DNA from: Lysinibacillus odysseyi
Lineage (GTDB): Bacteria > Bacillota > Bacilli > Bacillales_A > Planococcaceae
DNA: 64,000 bases
Direction: 5' to 3'
NCBI GenBank assembly: GCA_014595895.1
Contig: JABUKB010000001.1
Coordinates: 1,240,001-1,304,000, forward strand
Shown one piece after another: positions 34,647 to 42,154 of the stretch. The position numbers and the translations under genes are program-made. Below the pieces are notes generated by a model that was not told the DNA's origin, ran no database searches, and saw only the letters and a list, made by a program, of their open reading frames with translations. Position 1 is the stretch's first letter; every line of letters begins with the position of its first letter.

Positions 34647-35830
34647 GGTATCATCGCCTCCATCAACATGGCGAATTTCTCGACACGGACCTTTGCGTAC
34701 TGGCGACTTGCGGAATCATAAAGTTCTAGCCACTGCTTATCTGGCGTTAACCACCCATCATACGTCTGATTATCTATATGAAAGCGGTAAATTGGTTCTG
34801 AATTAAATTCTACTTCCTGCGTTGCCCAATCGATTGTTTTTTGCCATTGGTCAAAATGGTTTGATGAGGCTATATTGAATTGGACGATTTCATCTGTGAT
34901 AGGCTCTAGGCTCCCGCTAATGGCTACTGGATTATAAGTACCCTGTGGTTCGTCTGACTGAAAGCTTGTGGAAATGTTGAGTTTCACACGATCGCCTACT
35001 TCCACATCCCAGCCCTCCCTTTTTGGAATCCAATGCAGCGGTCCAGAGTCAGAGTTGTGGAATGGCGTGGATTGATTACTGTACTTACCTACATAGCCCG
35101 ATGTAAAAAGAAATGCATGATCCTCTACAGCCAACACAACACCTTTGTAAAATGACCCAATGGATGAACCGATACGGTACCCCATTAACTCACTTAATTC
35201 AGCAATTTTTTCAGGGTGATTCTCTTCTAAATATTTAGTGGCATCCTTTGCGATTAAGTTATTTAAAACCATTTCATCAAACCCTGTATATTTTTCTTGG
35301 TACATAGCGAGCAATTGCTTTTTTGTAGCCCCAACCAGACCGATATGCTCAAACACAAACCGTTCATAATCCTGCATGGTAAAGCCTTTTTCCTCTAATT
35401 TTTTTACTAGTACACTCCGTATTTCTTCTGGAAGAACTCCTAAATGAGTATCTACTATCTCTTGTTTTTCTGCATCTGTTACAGAGATTTCTTTTGCTGC
35501 GCCGTATGTGAGTATTTCTACATCAGACAAATATTGATCCATCGCTCTATTTTTGGCTTCTAAAGAATCAAATTCAAAAGTCTCTATCTGTGCCTGGTAA
35601 AAGGTAAGTATGTCATCACGTTCCATACCTTGCGCCGATTCTTTATTTACCAATTGACCGACAAATACTCCGATGATTAAAATGACAACAGCCGTTGCTA
35701 TAGCGGGTATAAACTTAGGCATTTTCTTACGTGGGTTCTGCCTTCTGCTCTCGACTCCTGCCATTACGCGCTTTTTGCTCTCCGTTAAATCCCCGGCCGC
35801 CTTGATTAATTCCTGCTTCATATTACTCAT
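34643..35830 (-). CDS. Putative anti-sigma factor, ECF operon 1
   Basis: A 395-residue protein that overlaps the sigma gene by 8 bp. A cytoplasmic N-terminus of about 37 residues (basic, RRQNPRKKMPK) precedes one membrane helix (about 38-62). The outer part has a helical segment (about 75-210) resembling SurA-like chaperone regions, then a beta-rich domain. No ZAS zinc motif is visible. Position and topology suggest a transmembrane anti-sigma factor; the family is unrecognised. Confidence 0.72.
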   Translation of the reverse strand: MSNMKQELIKAAGDLTESKKRVMAGVESRRQNPRKKMPKFIPAIATAVVILIIGVFVGQLVNKESAQGMERDDILTFYQAQIETFEFDSLEAKNRAMDQYLSDVEILTYGAAKEISVTDAEKQEIVDTHLGVLPEEIRSVLVKKLEEKGFTMQDYERFVFEHIGLVGATKKQLLAMYQEKYTGFDEMVLNNLIAKDATKYLEENHPEKIAELSELMGYRIGSSIGSFYKGVVLAVEDHAFLFTSGYVGKYSNQSTPFHNSDSGPLHWIPKREGWDVEVGDRVKLNISTSFQSDEPQGTYNPVAISGSLEPITDEIVQFNIASSNHFDQWQKTIDWATQEVEFNSEPIYRFHIDNQTYDGWLTPDKQWLELYDSASRQYAKVRVEKFAMLMEAMIP

Positions 35831-36320
35831 GCATCAGCACCTCCCACTCCTCTTGAAGCAATGGCTTTAACTTTTCACGCGCACGTCTAAGCCTAGTTCG
35901 TACGGTGCTTTCAGGTTCCTTTATGAGTTCGGCAATTTGTACAGTTGTCATTTCTTCAAAATAATAAAGTATAATTATTTCCCGGTAATGTACGGGAAGC
36001 GATAATACTACTTCCCCAATACGCGAACGCTCTTCCTGTTCCACTATGAAATCACGCTTTCGGATCATCGGTGATATAAACGTATTCTGCAATTGTATTT
36101 TTCTATAAGACCAGCTTTTCAAATAATCCTTGCACCGATTGACGGTCAAACGTCTCAAATAAGCTCCCAGCTGCCCGCGTTCCTCATAATCGCTATCACA
36201 AAACTTGATAAACACATCCTGCACGAGATCTTCCGCCACATGATGGCTTTTCGTATAGAAATAGGCTAGCTGCAATAAATGAATGGTATGTTCATCCACA
36301 ATGCTATGTATATCCCGCAA
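35823..36320 (-). CDS. ECF RNA polymerase sigma factor 1
   Basis: A 165-residue group 4 sigma factor. Region 2 spans about 15-80 (HHVAEDLVQDVFIKF, then GAYLRRLTVNRCKDYLKSW) and region 4 about 105-155 (YREIIILYYFEEMTTVQIAELIKEPESTVRTRLRRAREKL, with HTH). It starts at TTG 36320 behind GGGGGGAGG. Translational coupling with a membrane protein predicts control by that protein. Targets unknown; autoregulation likely. Confidence 0.92.
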   Translation of the reverse strand: MRDIHSIVDEHTIHLLQLAYFYTKSHHVAEDLVQDVFIKFCDSDYEERGQLGAYLRRLTVNRCKDYLKSWSYRKIQLQNTFISPMIRKRDFIVEQEERSRIGEVVLSLPVHYREIIILYYFEEMTTVQIAELIKEPESTVRTRLRRAREKLKPLLQEEWEVLMHE

Positions 36321-37002
36321 CGGCCTCCCCCCTTTCTTATATAAACGAGGCTATAAAGGCTAGCGATTCAAAAAATTTGAAAATTACTTCAAATAAAAAA
36401 TCTTCATTTCTGAATATTTTCTAGATTACAGCACACCTAATTGATTTGAAATGCCATTATCCTTTTACTAAGCTATATTGTTTGTATCATAAATGAATAT
36501 GTTTTTTTACATATATAGATTTATAATATAGGAAAAATAATGGTAGAGACACAATTACAGCTATAAGCGATAGTAAATATTTTTAGTTTGCATTTGGCTA
36601 TTTAAATCGTGTATTCGTTTCCTTGTTAGCTTTTTTAATTATATAATAGAATTATAGTGTCGGATAATTATTAAATACTATTTTTATCTTCTCACTTTTT
36701 TATGCTTGACGCCTGTTAGCCTCTTTTATGAAGAAAACAATTTTTATAGCTTCTTTATTTGCCTTAATTCTATTGTTATTGGGACTTCAATCATGGCTAT
36801 TTCACGTTTTTTTATGCAGAGCCACTTTAAAACAAGTGGTTCCTTGTTTATCTGGTACGAGGTATTCATCATGAACACTGCAGGAAATATATAAATGATT
36901 CCCCTTTCCCCATCAATAGTCATTAGAAAATTAATAATTGGACAAAGCCCTTCCCTCCTATGTAGCCAATAAGAAGAATTTAACCTTTCTAAAAAGAGGA
37001 AA
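36321..37002. other. Intergenic region, no supported gene
   Basis: About 680 bp, very AT-rich. A frame at 36728-36874 encodes a short hydrophobic peptide (MKKTIFIASLFALILLLLG...) and the adjacent frame continues to 36894, as if a small secreted-protein gene had been frameshifted, but there is no ribosome site. I treat it as non-coding or decayed. Confidence 0.4.
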
Positions 37003-37119
37003 ATGGATCTGCATGTAGAAAGTTGTAATTGTATAGGCGCGTTTGTAATTCAACTATTGGGAAGATATGATATGCGTGAGCTAAAAGCTGCGATACTAGA
37101 AATAGGTGAAGATGAATAG
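37003..37119 (+). CDS. Very small ORF (38 aa)
   Basis: A 38-residue ORF with a close AGAGG site only three bases from ATG. It contains a CNC motif (MDLHVESCNCIGAFVI) and an acidic end (EIGEDE). It heads a row of tiny co-oriented ORFs. Expression is uncertain given the poor spacing. Confidence 0.4.
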   Translation: MDLHVESCNCIGAFVIQLLGRYDMRELKAAILEIGEDE

Positions 37120-37164
37120 AACGCCATTTTAAATCCCTACTAAAACGTGAAGGTGGCGAGAATA

Positions 37165-37425
37165 GTGAAAAAGATCCATCAACCTACTGGCAGATTATTT
37201 TGGGAAAGTTATGTGGAATTGAATTGTTATCAGCCTAACTCCAATACCTTAGAAATAAATATCGGCGCCGATGATCCCACGTTACTGGAACTGCCAGAAG
37301 CCTTGAAGTATGCGAGTAAAATTGCGAAAAGGAAGAAGTTTCATACCTTAGTGGAAATTGAAGGCGATATCAGGCTTTACGGTCAAAATAATTTAGCTGA
37401 GAGGACTTTCCTCTTTAAAAGCTAG
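37165..37425 (+). CDS. Small protein of unknown function (86 aa)
   Basis: An 86-residue ORF. The frame is open from 37147, but GTG 37165 sits eight bases after GGTGG, giving MKKIHQPTGRLFWESYVEL. It is soluble, mixed alpha/beta by appearance (LPEALKYASKIAKRKKF; HTLVEIEGDIRLYG). No family is recognised. Part of a cluster of tiny genes reminiscent of phage or plasmid accessory genes. Confidence 0.6.
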   Translation: MKKIHQPTGRLFWESYVELNCYQPNSNTLEINIGADDPTLLELPEALKYASKIAKRKKFHTLVEIEGDIRLYGQNNLAERTFLFKS

Positions 37426-37495
37426 GAAAAATCTGTCGATGATTCTTTATGTGAAACTTGTAAGCATTTATGGAAAGATGAAAGGAGATTTTAAT

Positions 37496-37642
37496 ATGAC
37501 AAAAGAAAAAGAGCAGATCGAAAAGCATGACCGCTTTGACGAGGAAGTTGGTATGACGGTTGTATTTCCTTGGGAGAAAGAAAAGAAAAGCTCAGATGAC
37601 TTTAAACAGGAAGTTGATGAGAAAGAAAATAGAGAGGATTAA
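37496..37642 (+). CDS. Small charged protein (48 aa)
   Basis: A 48-residue ORF starting at ATG 37496, ten bases after AAAGGAG. Composition is dominated by Lys, Glu and Asp around a hydrophobic core (VGMTVVFPWEKEKK). Probably disordered. It ends two bases before the next ORF's start. Confidence 0.6.
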   Translation: MTKEKEQIEKHDRFDEEVGMTVVFPWEKEKKSSDDFKQEVDEKENRED

Positions 37643-37644
37643 CC

Positions 37645-37809
37645 TTGAAATTAACACCGGAAGAAATAGAGAAGTGGAAAAAAGGAGTTCCAGTTAAGCA
37701 CGATGAAGAGGAAGATGAAATAAGCGATTTGTATGGATTAGATAAAGATGATTGTTTGGATCGTACTTATCCTGGGGTTTCCGATAAGAATGGACCGGAA
37801 GATGAATAA
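37645..37809 (+). CDS. Small acidic protein (54 aa)
   Basis: A 54-residue ORF beginning with TTG 37645, eight bases after AGAGG. The sequence is strongly acidic: VKHDEEEDEISDLYGLDKDD, then one cysteine and a DKNGPEDE end. Tight spacing with the previous ORF indicates co-transcription. Function unknown. Confidence 0.55.
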   Translation: MKLTPEEIEKWKKGVPVKHDEEEDEISDLYGLDKDDCLDRTYPGVSDKNGPEDE

Positions 37810-37844
37810 GATGGAGTATCCTCCAATAAATATTCTAGAGCATT

Positions 37845-37892
37845 AAAAATAGCCCATATCCATGAATCTTCAATGGAATATGGGCTATTTTT
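37845..37892. terminator. Bidirectional terminator between tiny-ORF cluster and rib operon
   Basis: AAAAATAGCCCATAT pairs perfectly with ATATGGGCTATTTTT, with a further CAT/ATG inside, and lies between convergent transcription units. Confidence 0.88.
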
Positions 37893-37934
37893 ATATGTTG
37901 CTTGCTATGATGTTATTTTCACTCCACCAACAAA

Positions 37935-38402
37935 TTATGAAAACATGCGGTTTAAATTAGCCATTTCAATAGCAGAAACTGCGCTATCATATCCTTTGTT
38001 GCCCGCTTTTGTACCTGCACGCTCAATCGCCTGCTCAATATTTTCAGTTGTCACTATCCCGAAAATCACCGGTACACCGCTATCTAATGACACACTTGCA
38101 ATGCCTTTTGCTGCTTCATTGCATACATAATCGTAGTGTGTTGTTGCCCCACGAATCACTGTGCCTAATCCGATAACAGCATCATAATTACCTGTTGCGA
38201 CCATTTTTTTCGCAATCAGTGGTACTTCAAACGCTCCTGGCACCCATGTAATATCAATATTTTCTTCATTTACGCCATGACGTTTTAAGCCGTCTAAGGC
38301 ACCGCTTAATAATTTATCATTAATAAATTCATTGAATCGTCCTACAATAATGCCGATTCTAAGATCCGTACCTACTAATTGCGCTTCAAATATTTTTCCC
38401 AT
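37935..38402 (-). CDS. ribH: 6,7-dimethyl-8-ribityllumazine synthase
   Basis: A 155-residue lumazine synthase. It shows the substrate-binding phrases [21 protein letters not shown] and [17 protein letters not shown], including the catalytic His of the T-T-H-Y segment. It condenses the ribityl-diaminopyrimidine with dihydroxybutanone phosphate, the penultimate step to riboflavin, and normally builds a 60-mer around riboflavin synthase. Last gene of the operon, 13 bp after ribB. Confidence 0.96.
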   Translation of the reverse strand: MGKIFEAQLVGTDLRIGIIVGRFNEFINDKLLSGALDGLKRHGVNEENIDITWVPGAFEVPLIAKKMVATGNYDAVIGLGTVIRGATTHYDYVCNEAAKGIASVSLDSGVPVIFGIVTTENIEQAIERAGTKAGNKGYDSAVSAIEMANLNRMFS

Positions 38403-38415
38403 GATTTTTTCGCTC

Positions 38416-39039
38416 CTATACTAATTCGTGTTGTTTACTTAAATGCTTTGCTAAAGCATCGATTGTAATAAATTTTAAATGAAACTTTTCGGCAATTTCG
38501 TGTAACTCCTGAACACGCGCCATTGTGCCGTCTTCGCTCATGATTTCGCAAATTACGCCCACTTGCGGGGAGTCACAAAGTTTCGCTAAATCGATAGCTG
38601 CCTCAGTATGTCCCCGACGCTCTAATACCCCACCGTCTTTTGCAAGCAATGGAAATACGTGACCGGGTCTTCTGAAGTCCTCTGGCTGTGTATCTTCCTG
38701 CAGCAATGCCAGCATGGTATCCGAACGCTCAAATGCGCTAATACCTGTTGTTGTCGTTTTGTAATCAATACTCACAGTAAAAGCTGTTTGATGAGCATCC
38801 GTGTTGGTTTGAACCATAGGCGCTAGCTGTAAGCGATCCGCAATCTTTTGCGAAATCGGTGTGCAAATTAACCCACGACCATACGTTGCCATAAAATTAA
38901 TATTTTCGGGTGTAGCATGTTCGCCTAAAACAACGAAATCCCCTTCATTTTCGCGATTTTCATCATCGCTTACAATGATGACTTCGCCCTTTTTCAATGC
39001 TTCTAATGCCTCCTCAATTGTATGAAACATATCATTCAC
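38416..39039 (-). CDS. ribB: 3,4-dihydroxy-2-butanone 4-phosphate synthase
   Basis: A 207-residue single-domain enzyme with [14 protein letters not shown] (acidic metal-binding loop), [10 protein letters not shown] and [14 protein letters not shown]. It makes the four-carbon unit for lumazine from ribulose 5-phosphate. In most Bacillus relatives this domain is fused to GTP cyclohydrolase II (RibBA, about 400 residues); here the second domain is absent. The start could also be the ATG three codons downstream (39030); both have AGGAGG within reach. Confidence 0.95.
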   Translation of the reverse strand: MNDMFHTIEEALEALKKGEVIIVSDDENRENEGDFVVLGEHATPENINFMATYGRGLICTPISQKIADRLQLAPMVQTNTDAHQTAFTVSIDYKTTTTGISAFERSDTMLALLQEDTQPEDFRRPGHVFPLLAKDGGVLERRGHTEAAIDLAKLCDSPQVGVICEIMSEDGTMARVQELHEIAEKFHLKFITIDALAKHLSKQHELV

Positions 39040-39044
39040 TCCTC

Positions 39045-39680
39045 CTAAAATCCGTGCTGCCGCAAAAAGTCTTTTGAAAGATTGCTCGGCTGTCGCTGCG
39101 ATAAATTTTTTGCAATATACTTTCCGATCAAATCCGTTTCCACATTGACAAAGTCTCCGGCTCTTTTCATCCCAAGCACTGTATCCTTGTATGTAAGTGG
39201 AATAAGGGAAACGGTCAATGTATCTTCCGTGACATCAAAAATCGTTAAGCTTGTGCCGTCCAGTGTAATGGAACCTTTCATTAAGCAGTTTTGCAATAGT
39301 TCTCTTGGTACAGCTAAATCTACATAGACTGCATTTGCCACAGGGCGCTTACGTAATATTTTGGCTACACCATCGATATGTCCAGATACAAAATGACCGC
39401 CGAAACGCCCATTTGCCGCCATTGCACGCTCCAGATTAACGGAATCGCCATTTTTCAGACTGTGAATATTCGATGCTTTTACCGTTTCCGGCATGACATC
39501 CACCGTAAACATCGTCTTTGTAAAACTTGTTACCGTTAGACAGACACCATTCACAGCAATACTGTCTCCTAGTTTTACATCTTGTAGCACGAGTGTGGCT
39601 TGAATGGACAGTTCCATCGCTTGAGGAGATGATTTTATTTGCTGGATTGTACCAATCTCCTCGATAATTCCTGTAAACAT
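39045..39680 (-). CDS. ribE: Riboflavin synthase alpha chain
   Basis: A 211-residue riboflavin synthase; start ATG 39680 ([15 protein letters not shown]) after GAGGTG. Two homologous barrel halves are visible: the first begins with the MFTGIIEE motif and NGVCLTV, the second with GHIDGVAKI and [11 protein letters not shown]. It dismutates two lumazines to riboflavin. First gene of the operon under the tandem FMN riboswitches. ribD, usually upstream, is missing. Confidence 0.95.
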   Translation of the reverse strand: MFTGIIEEIGTIQQIKSSPQAMELSIQATLVLQDVKLGDSIAVNGVCLTVTSFTKTMFTVDVMPETVKASNIHSLKNGDSVNLERAMAANGRFGGHFVSGHIDGVAKILRKRPVANAVYVDLAVPRELLQNCLMKGSITLDGTSLTIFDVTEDTLTVSLIPLTYKDTVLGMKRAGDFVNVETDLIGKYIAKNLSQRQPSNLSKDFLRQHGF

Positions 39681-39705
39681 TATTCTCACCTCATCCTAAA
39701 AATAG

Positions 39706-39732
39706 AAAAAACCCCGATTTGCTCGGAGTTTT
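39706..39732 (-). terminator. Riboswitch-proximal terminator directly upstream of ribE
   Basis: On the minus strand AAACTCCGA pairs with TCGGGGTTT (one mismatch) and is followed by T residues. It lies 75 bp downstream of the first-copy aptamer and 26 bp upstream of ribE: the expression platform of the gene-proximal riboswitch. Confidence 0.8.
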
Positions 39733-39809
39733 GATGAGAGTCTTAAAAATGGCATACACAAATAAACTGTTTTCAATACATTTTTGAAAAAAGTTGACCA
39801 TTTTTAGTT

Positions 39810-39931
39810 CCTTCTCCCATCCAGACTATACTGTCGGCTTTGGATTCACACCAAATCCTGCTTGTGAAAGCTCGCGGGCTTAGAAATTACTTCATCACCG
39901 CCGATTGGGATTTTCACCCGACCCCGAAGGA
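39810..39931 (-). promoter_or_regulatory. FMN riboswitch (RFN element), gene-proximal copy
   Basis: Read on the minus strand, all conserved RFN blocks are present: GGGTCGGGTGAAAATCCC, AATCGGCGGTGATGAAG, AAGCCCGCGAGC, GATTTGGTGTGAATCC, GCCGACAGTATAGTCTGGAT and GGGAGAAGG. It controls the ribE-ribB-ribH operon by FMN-dependent termination. It is about 98% identical to the copy 272 bp upstream. Confidence 0.96.
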
Positions 39932-39965
39932 AACTGATTCAGTTATAAAAGTTTTTTTGAAATAC

Positions 39966-39994
39966 AAAAAACCCCTAGATGATGATCTACGGGG
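39966..39994 (-). terminator. Terminator between the two FMN riboswitches
   Basis: On the minus strand CCCCGTAGAT and ATCTAGGGG form a stem with one mismatch, followed by TTTTTT. It belongs to the promoter-proximal aptamer, so that copy has its own expression platform. A further hairpin, GCGTGTAAAA/TTTTACGC at about 40040-40061, precedes it and may be the antiterminator. Confidence 0.82.
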
Positions 39995-40081
39995 CATGAT
40001 TGATTTCTGTTTTAGGCGTACAAAAATAAACCTTCGCGTAAAAGCTATTTTACACGCAGGATTTACTTAGACCTACTACAT

Positions 40082-40203
40082 CCTTCTCTCATCCAGACTA
40101 TACTGTCGGCTTTGGATTCACACCAAATCCTGCTCGTGAAAGCTCGCGGGCTTAGAAATTACTTCATCACCGCCGATTGGGATTTTCACCCGACCCCGAA
40201 GGA
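40082..40203 (-). promoter_or_regulatory. FMN riboswitch (RFN element), promoter-proximal copy
   Basis: A second full RFN aptamer on the minus strand with all the conserved blocks, differing from the proximal copy only in the terminal stem (GAGAGAAGG versus GGGAGAAGG) and in one base of a variable loop (CACGAGC versus CACAAGC). The flanking sequences are unrelated, so the duplication covers just the aptamer. Confidence 0.96.
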
Positions 40204-40222
40204 TTATTCAACTATGGTGCTC

Positions 40223-40251
40223 ATTATATCAGACTAATAGTTTGAATGCAA
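40223..40251 (-). promoter_or_regulatory. SigA promoter of the riboswitch-controlled rib operon
   Basis: On the minus strand TTGCAT (40246-40251), 17 bp spacer, TATAAT (40223-40228). The start site falls about 12 bp before the first aptamer. I found no comparable promoter between the two aptamers, so a single transcript passes through both. Confidence 0.78.
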
Positions 40252-40508
40252 AATAATTTGAAAATCTCTCTTGGATACCTCTTCTAATTAGCTTGAAGCA
40301 TGGAACCGCTAAGGGCTTCTTTAAACCAAAAAGTAACTACTTCCATAATGCTAGCTTAGTTTGTTACTGCCCCATCCTGCTGCTCTTACAGACTTGCTTT
40401 TTTAGTTTTATTGTTATTTAGTGTCGGATAATAATTATGGCTAAATTTGGTCATCCCTATTCCCCAATATCTCGTCATCTTTTTCTTCTATAAATCACCT
40501 CGCACATA
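40252..40508. other. Intergenic region upstream of the rib promoter
   Basis: About 260 bp with no ORF, RNA gene or structure I can support. Confidence 0.4.
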
Positions 40509-40537
40509 AAAGCCCGAACTTCTATTTGTTCGGGCTT
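40509..40537 (-). terminator. Terminator after YteA-like gene
   Basis: AAGCCCGAAC pairs perfectly with GTTCGGGCTT around an 8-nt loop, 15 bp beyond the stop codon. Confidence 0.85.
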
Positions 40538-40551
40538 CCGTTCAGCTGCCG

Positions 40552-41220
40552 TTATTCTGAATAATCGGTTTTCCTTGCCTCTTCCGCATATTCTCGAGAA
40601 ATCTGTCCGTTTAAACTTTCAAAGGTAGAGACATGTAATTCATCGATAGCGGCGGTCGTATCATCGTCCTCATATAAATCGTTATAATGGTCATAATCTC
40701 CTTCGAAATCAGCTGGTGTATCTGAATTTCCGTAGCGTGCCACAATGCGAAACGAATCTTCATCATCTTGCAGTTCATCATTATCGTCCCTGCCAGCGAA
40801 GGAATTATCAATTGGAGGATGAATAACTTGTTCCTCTACAGGGCGATCTGATGGCACATCTTTCGCTTCTTTATGGTCAATACAAAACATCGTAAAAGGG
40901 ACGGCACGTAAACGGTCATACGGAATATCCTTTTGGCACTTTGCACAAATTCCGTACGTCCCCTCTTCCATCCTTTGCAATGCCGCTTCCACTTCGGAAA
41001 GACGATCTTCCATATGCGCTTTTAAAGCCATATCTTTTTCCCGCTCAAATAGTTCCGTTCCTAAATCAGCCGGGTGATTATCGATTGTAGATAATTCATC
41101 TACCGCATCTCGAAGGCTGTCTCGCCCATTTTCATTTGGATCATCCAGCAATTCCTTTTTTTGTTCTATCAGCATTTTCTTCAATTTTTCCTGCTGTTTT
41201 TGGTTTAGAATGACGATCAC
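40552..41220 (-). CDS. YteA/DksA-type TraR zinc-finger protein
   Basis: A 222-residue protein of the sporulation-associated YteA group. A helical N-terminal half (QKQQEKLKKMLIEQKKELL) contains the family phrase STIDNHPADLGTELFEREKD; a zinc finger follows with CAKCQ, then FCIDH, i.e. Cys-Cys-Cys-His spacing typical of these TraR/DksA relatives. The C-terminal third is acidic. Start is uncertain: GTG 41220 abuts AAGGAA; an ATT three codons on would be better spaced. DksA-like proteins bind RNA polymerase, but this group's role is not settled. Confidence 0.85.
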   Translation of the reverse strand: MIVILNQKQQEKLKKMLIEQKKELLDDPNENGRDSLRDAVDELSTIDNHPADLGTELFEREKDMALKAHMEDRLSEVEAALQRMEEGTYGICAKCQKDIPYDRLRAVPFTMFCIDHKEAKDVPSDRPVEEQVIHPPIDNSFAGRDDNDELQDDEDSFRIVARYGNSDTPADFEGDYDHYNDLYEDDDTTAAIDELHVSTFESLNGQISREYAEEARKTDYSE

Positions 41221-41307
41221 TTCCTTTCCTTCTTAGTATGAGCGAAGAGGAAAAAATCATTAATTCATTTACGAGGGGGAAGTTTTTCTTAGGGGATAAA
41301 TATAAAA

Positions 41308-41331
41308 AAAGGGCAAATGTTATTGCCCTTT
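41308..41331 (-). terminator. Terminator after DUF3231 gene
   Basis: A perfect 9-bp stem, AAAGGGCAA with TTGCCCTTT, and a T run on the minus strand, eight bases past the stop codon. Confidence 0.85.
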
Positions 41332-41338
41332 CATTAGA

Positions 41339-41848
41339 TTAAACTTCTGGATAGTCCACGTGTAATGGAGGAGGAACCAGCCAGCCCTTCGCTTTATTCA
41401 GTCTAAGCACTTTTGCACCTAGTTGTTCTTTTTTCATATGGAATTGTGCATACATCATGCCGACATCTTCTCGAATCGACATGCTAAGAGCCTGACTGCA
41501 AGCCATGAGACCTGTTGCAATATCTCTTGCAAGAGCCATGCTTATTTCCGGGTCATTAAACCTTGCCCCAGCTGGAATGCTTTCTAATCTTGCATTAGGT
41601 CGCTCAGGTGGCGCAGGAGGAAGAGCAATGCCATTTACTTTTAAAAGGACTTCTAATTGTTCATTTTCACTTTTACAAGCTTGAATAGATTCTTCAAGAA
41701 TCTTAGCTAAATCTTTGTCACCCGTGTGATTATGAAATGTTTGATACGCAGCTATCATTCCGCAGTTTGTAGCATAGTTCGTCCAAATTGTCATAACCTC
41801 TCCATAGTGTAAAGGCTGATTTTTTGGATTTCCACTTAAAATACCCAT
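41339..41848 (-). CDS. DUF3231 family protein (ferritin-like / coat F-like)
   Basis: A 169-residue helical protein, single DUF3231 module: MGILSGNPKNQPLHYGEVM, a central helical part, then the family phrase ALPPAPPERP and FNDPEISMALARDIATGLMACSQAL. The domain is a four-helix bundle related to spore-coat CotF-like proteins and is often duplicated; here one copy is present. Function is unknown; presence fits a spore former. Confidence 0.82.
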   Translation of the reverse strand: MGILSGNPKNQPLHYGEVMTIWTNYATNCGMIAAYQTFHNHTGDKDLAKILEESIQACKSENEQLEVLLKVNGIALPPAPPERPNARLESIPAGARFNDPEISMALARDIATGLMACSQALSMSIREDVGMMYAQFHMKKEQLGAKVLRLNKAKGWLVPPPLHVDYPEV

Positions 41849-42154
41849 AAAAACACTCCGTTCTCTGTTTTTTGTTTCACAAGAACAGTGTGTGTATTCC
41901 GTGAAAAATTATACAGAAATGAGCTAATTTTTTAGAGCAATTATGTAACAGGAAATGTAAAACAATGTTTTTTCTGATACAATTCTACTTATATGACCTT
42001 TTACATACATAAATAGTATTTATTTCAATTTTTGTTCGATTATTTTATTGTGTATTAAGGGCTTTCAAATAATTCTAAAGGCAAATGAGGTATGCAGATT
42101 TCATGAAATGTTTCAATTGGATTCTACAGAAAGCTATATGAAAGGAGGAAATGT
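41849..42154. other. Intergenic region between divergent DUF3231 and acyltransferase genes
   Basis: About 305 bp of AT-rich sequence without a gene or strong secondary structure. Confidence 0.4.

Noticed and set aside
36706-36894. Rightward 62-codon ORF in the 680-bp gap
   Set aside because: No ribosome site; at best part of a frameshifted remnant.
39840-40070. Rightward 76-codon ORF
   Set aside because: It is the antisense of the FMN riboswitch region; the RNA structure on the minus strand explains the sequence fully.
36657-40430. GTGTCGGATAAT present near 36657 and near 40420
   Set aside because: A single 12-base match in 64 kb of AT-rich DNA is expected by chance; flanks do not match.
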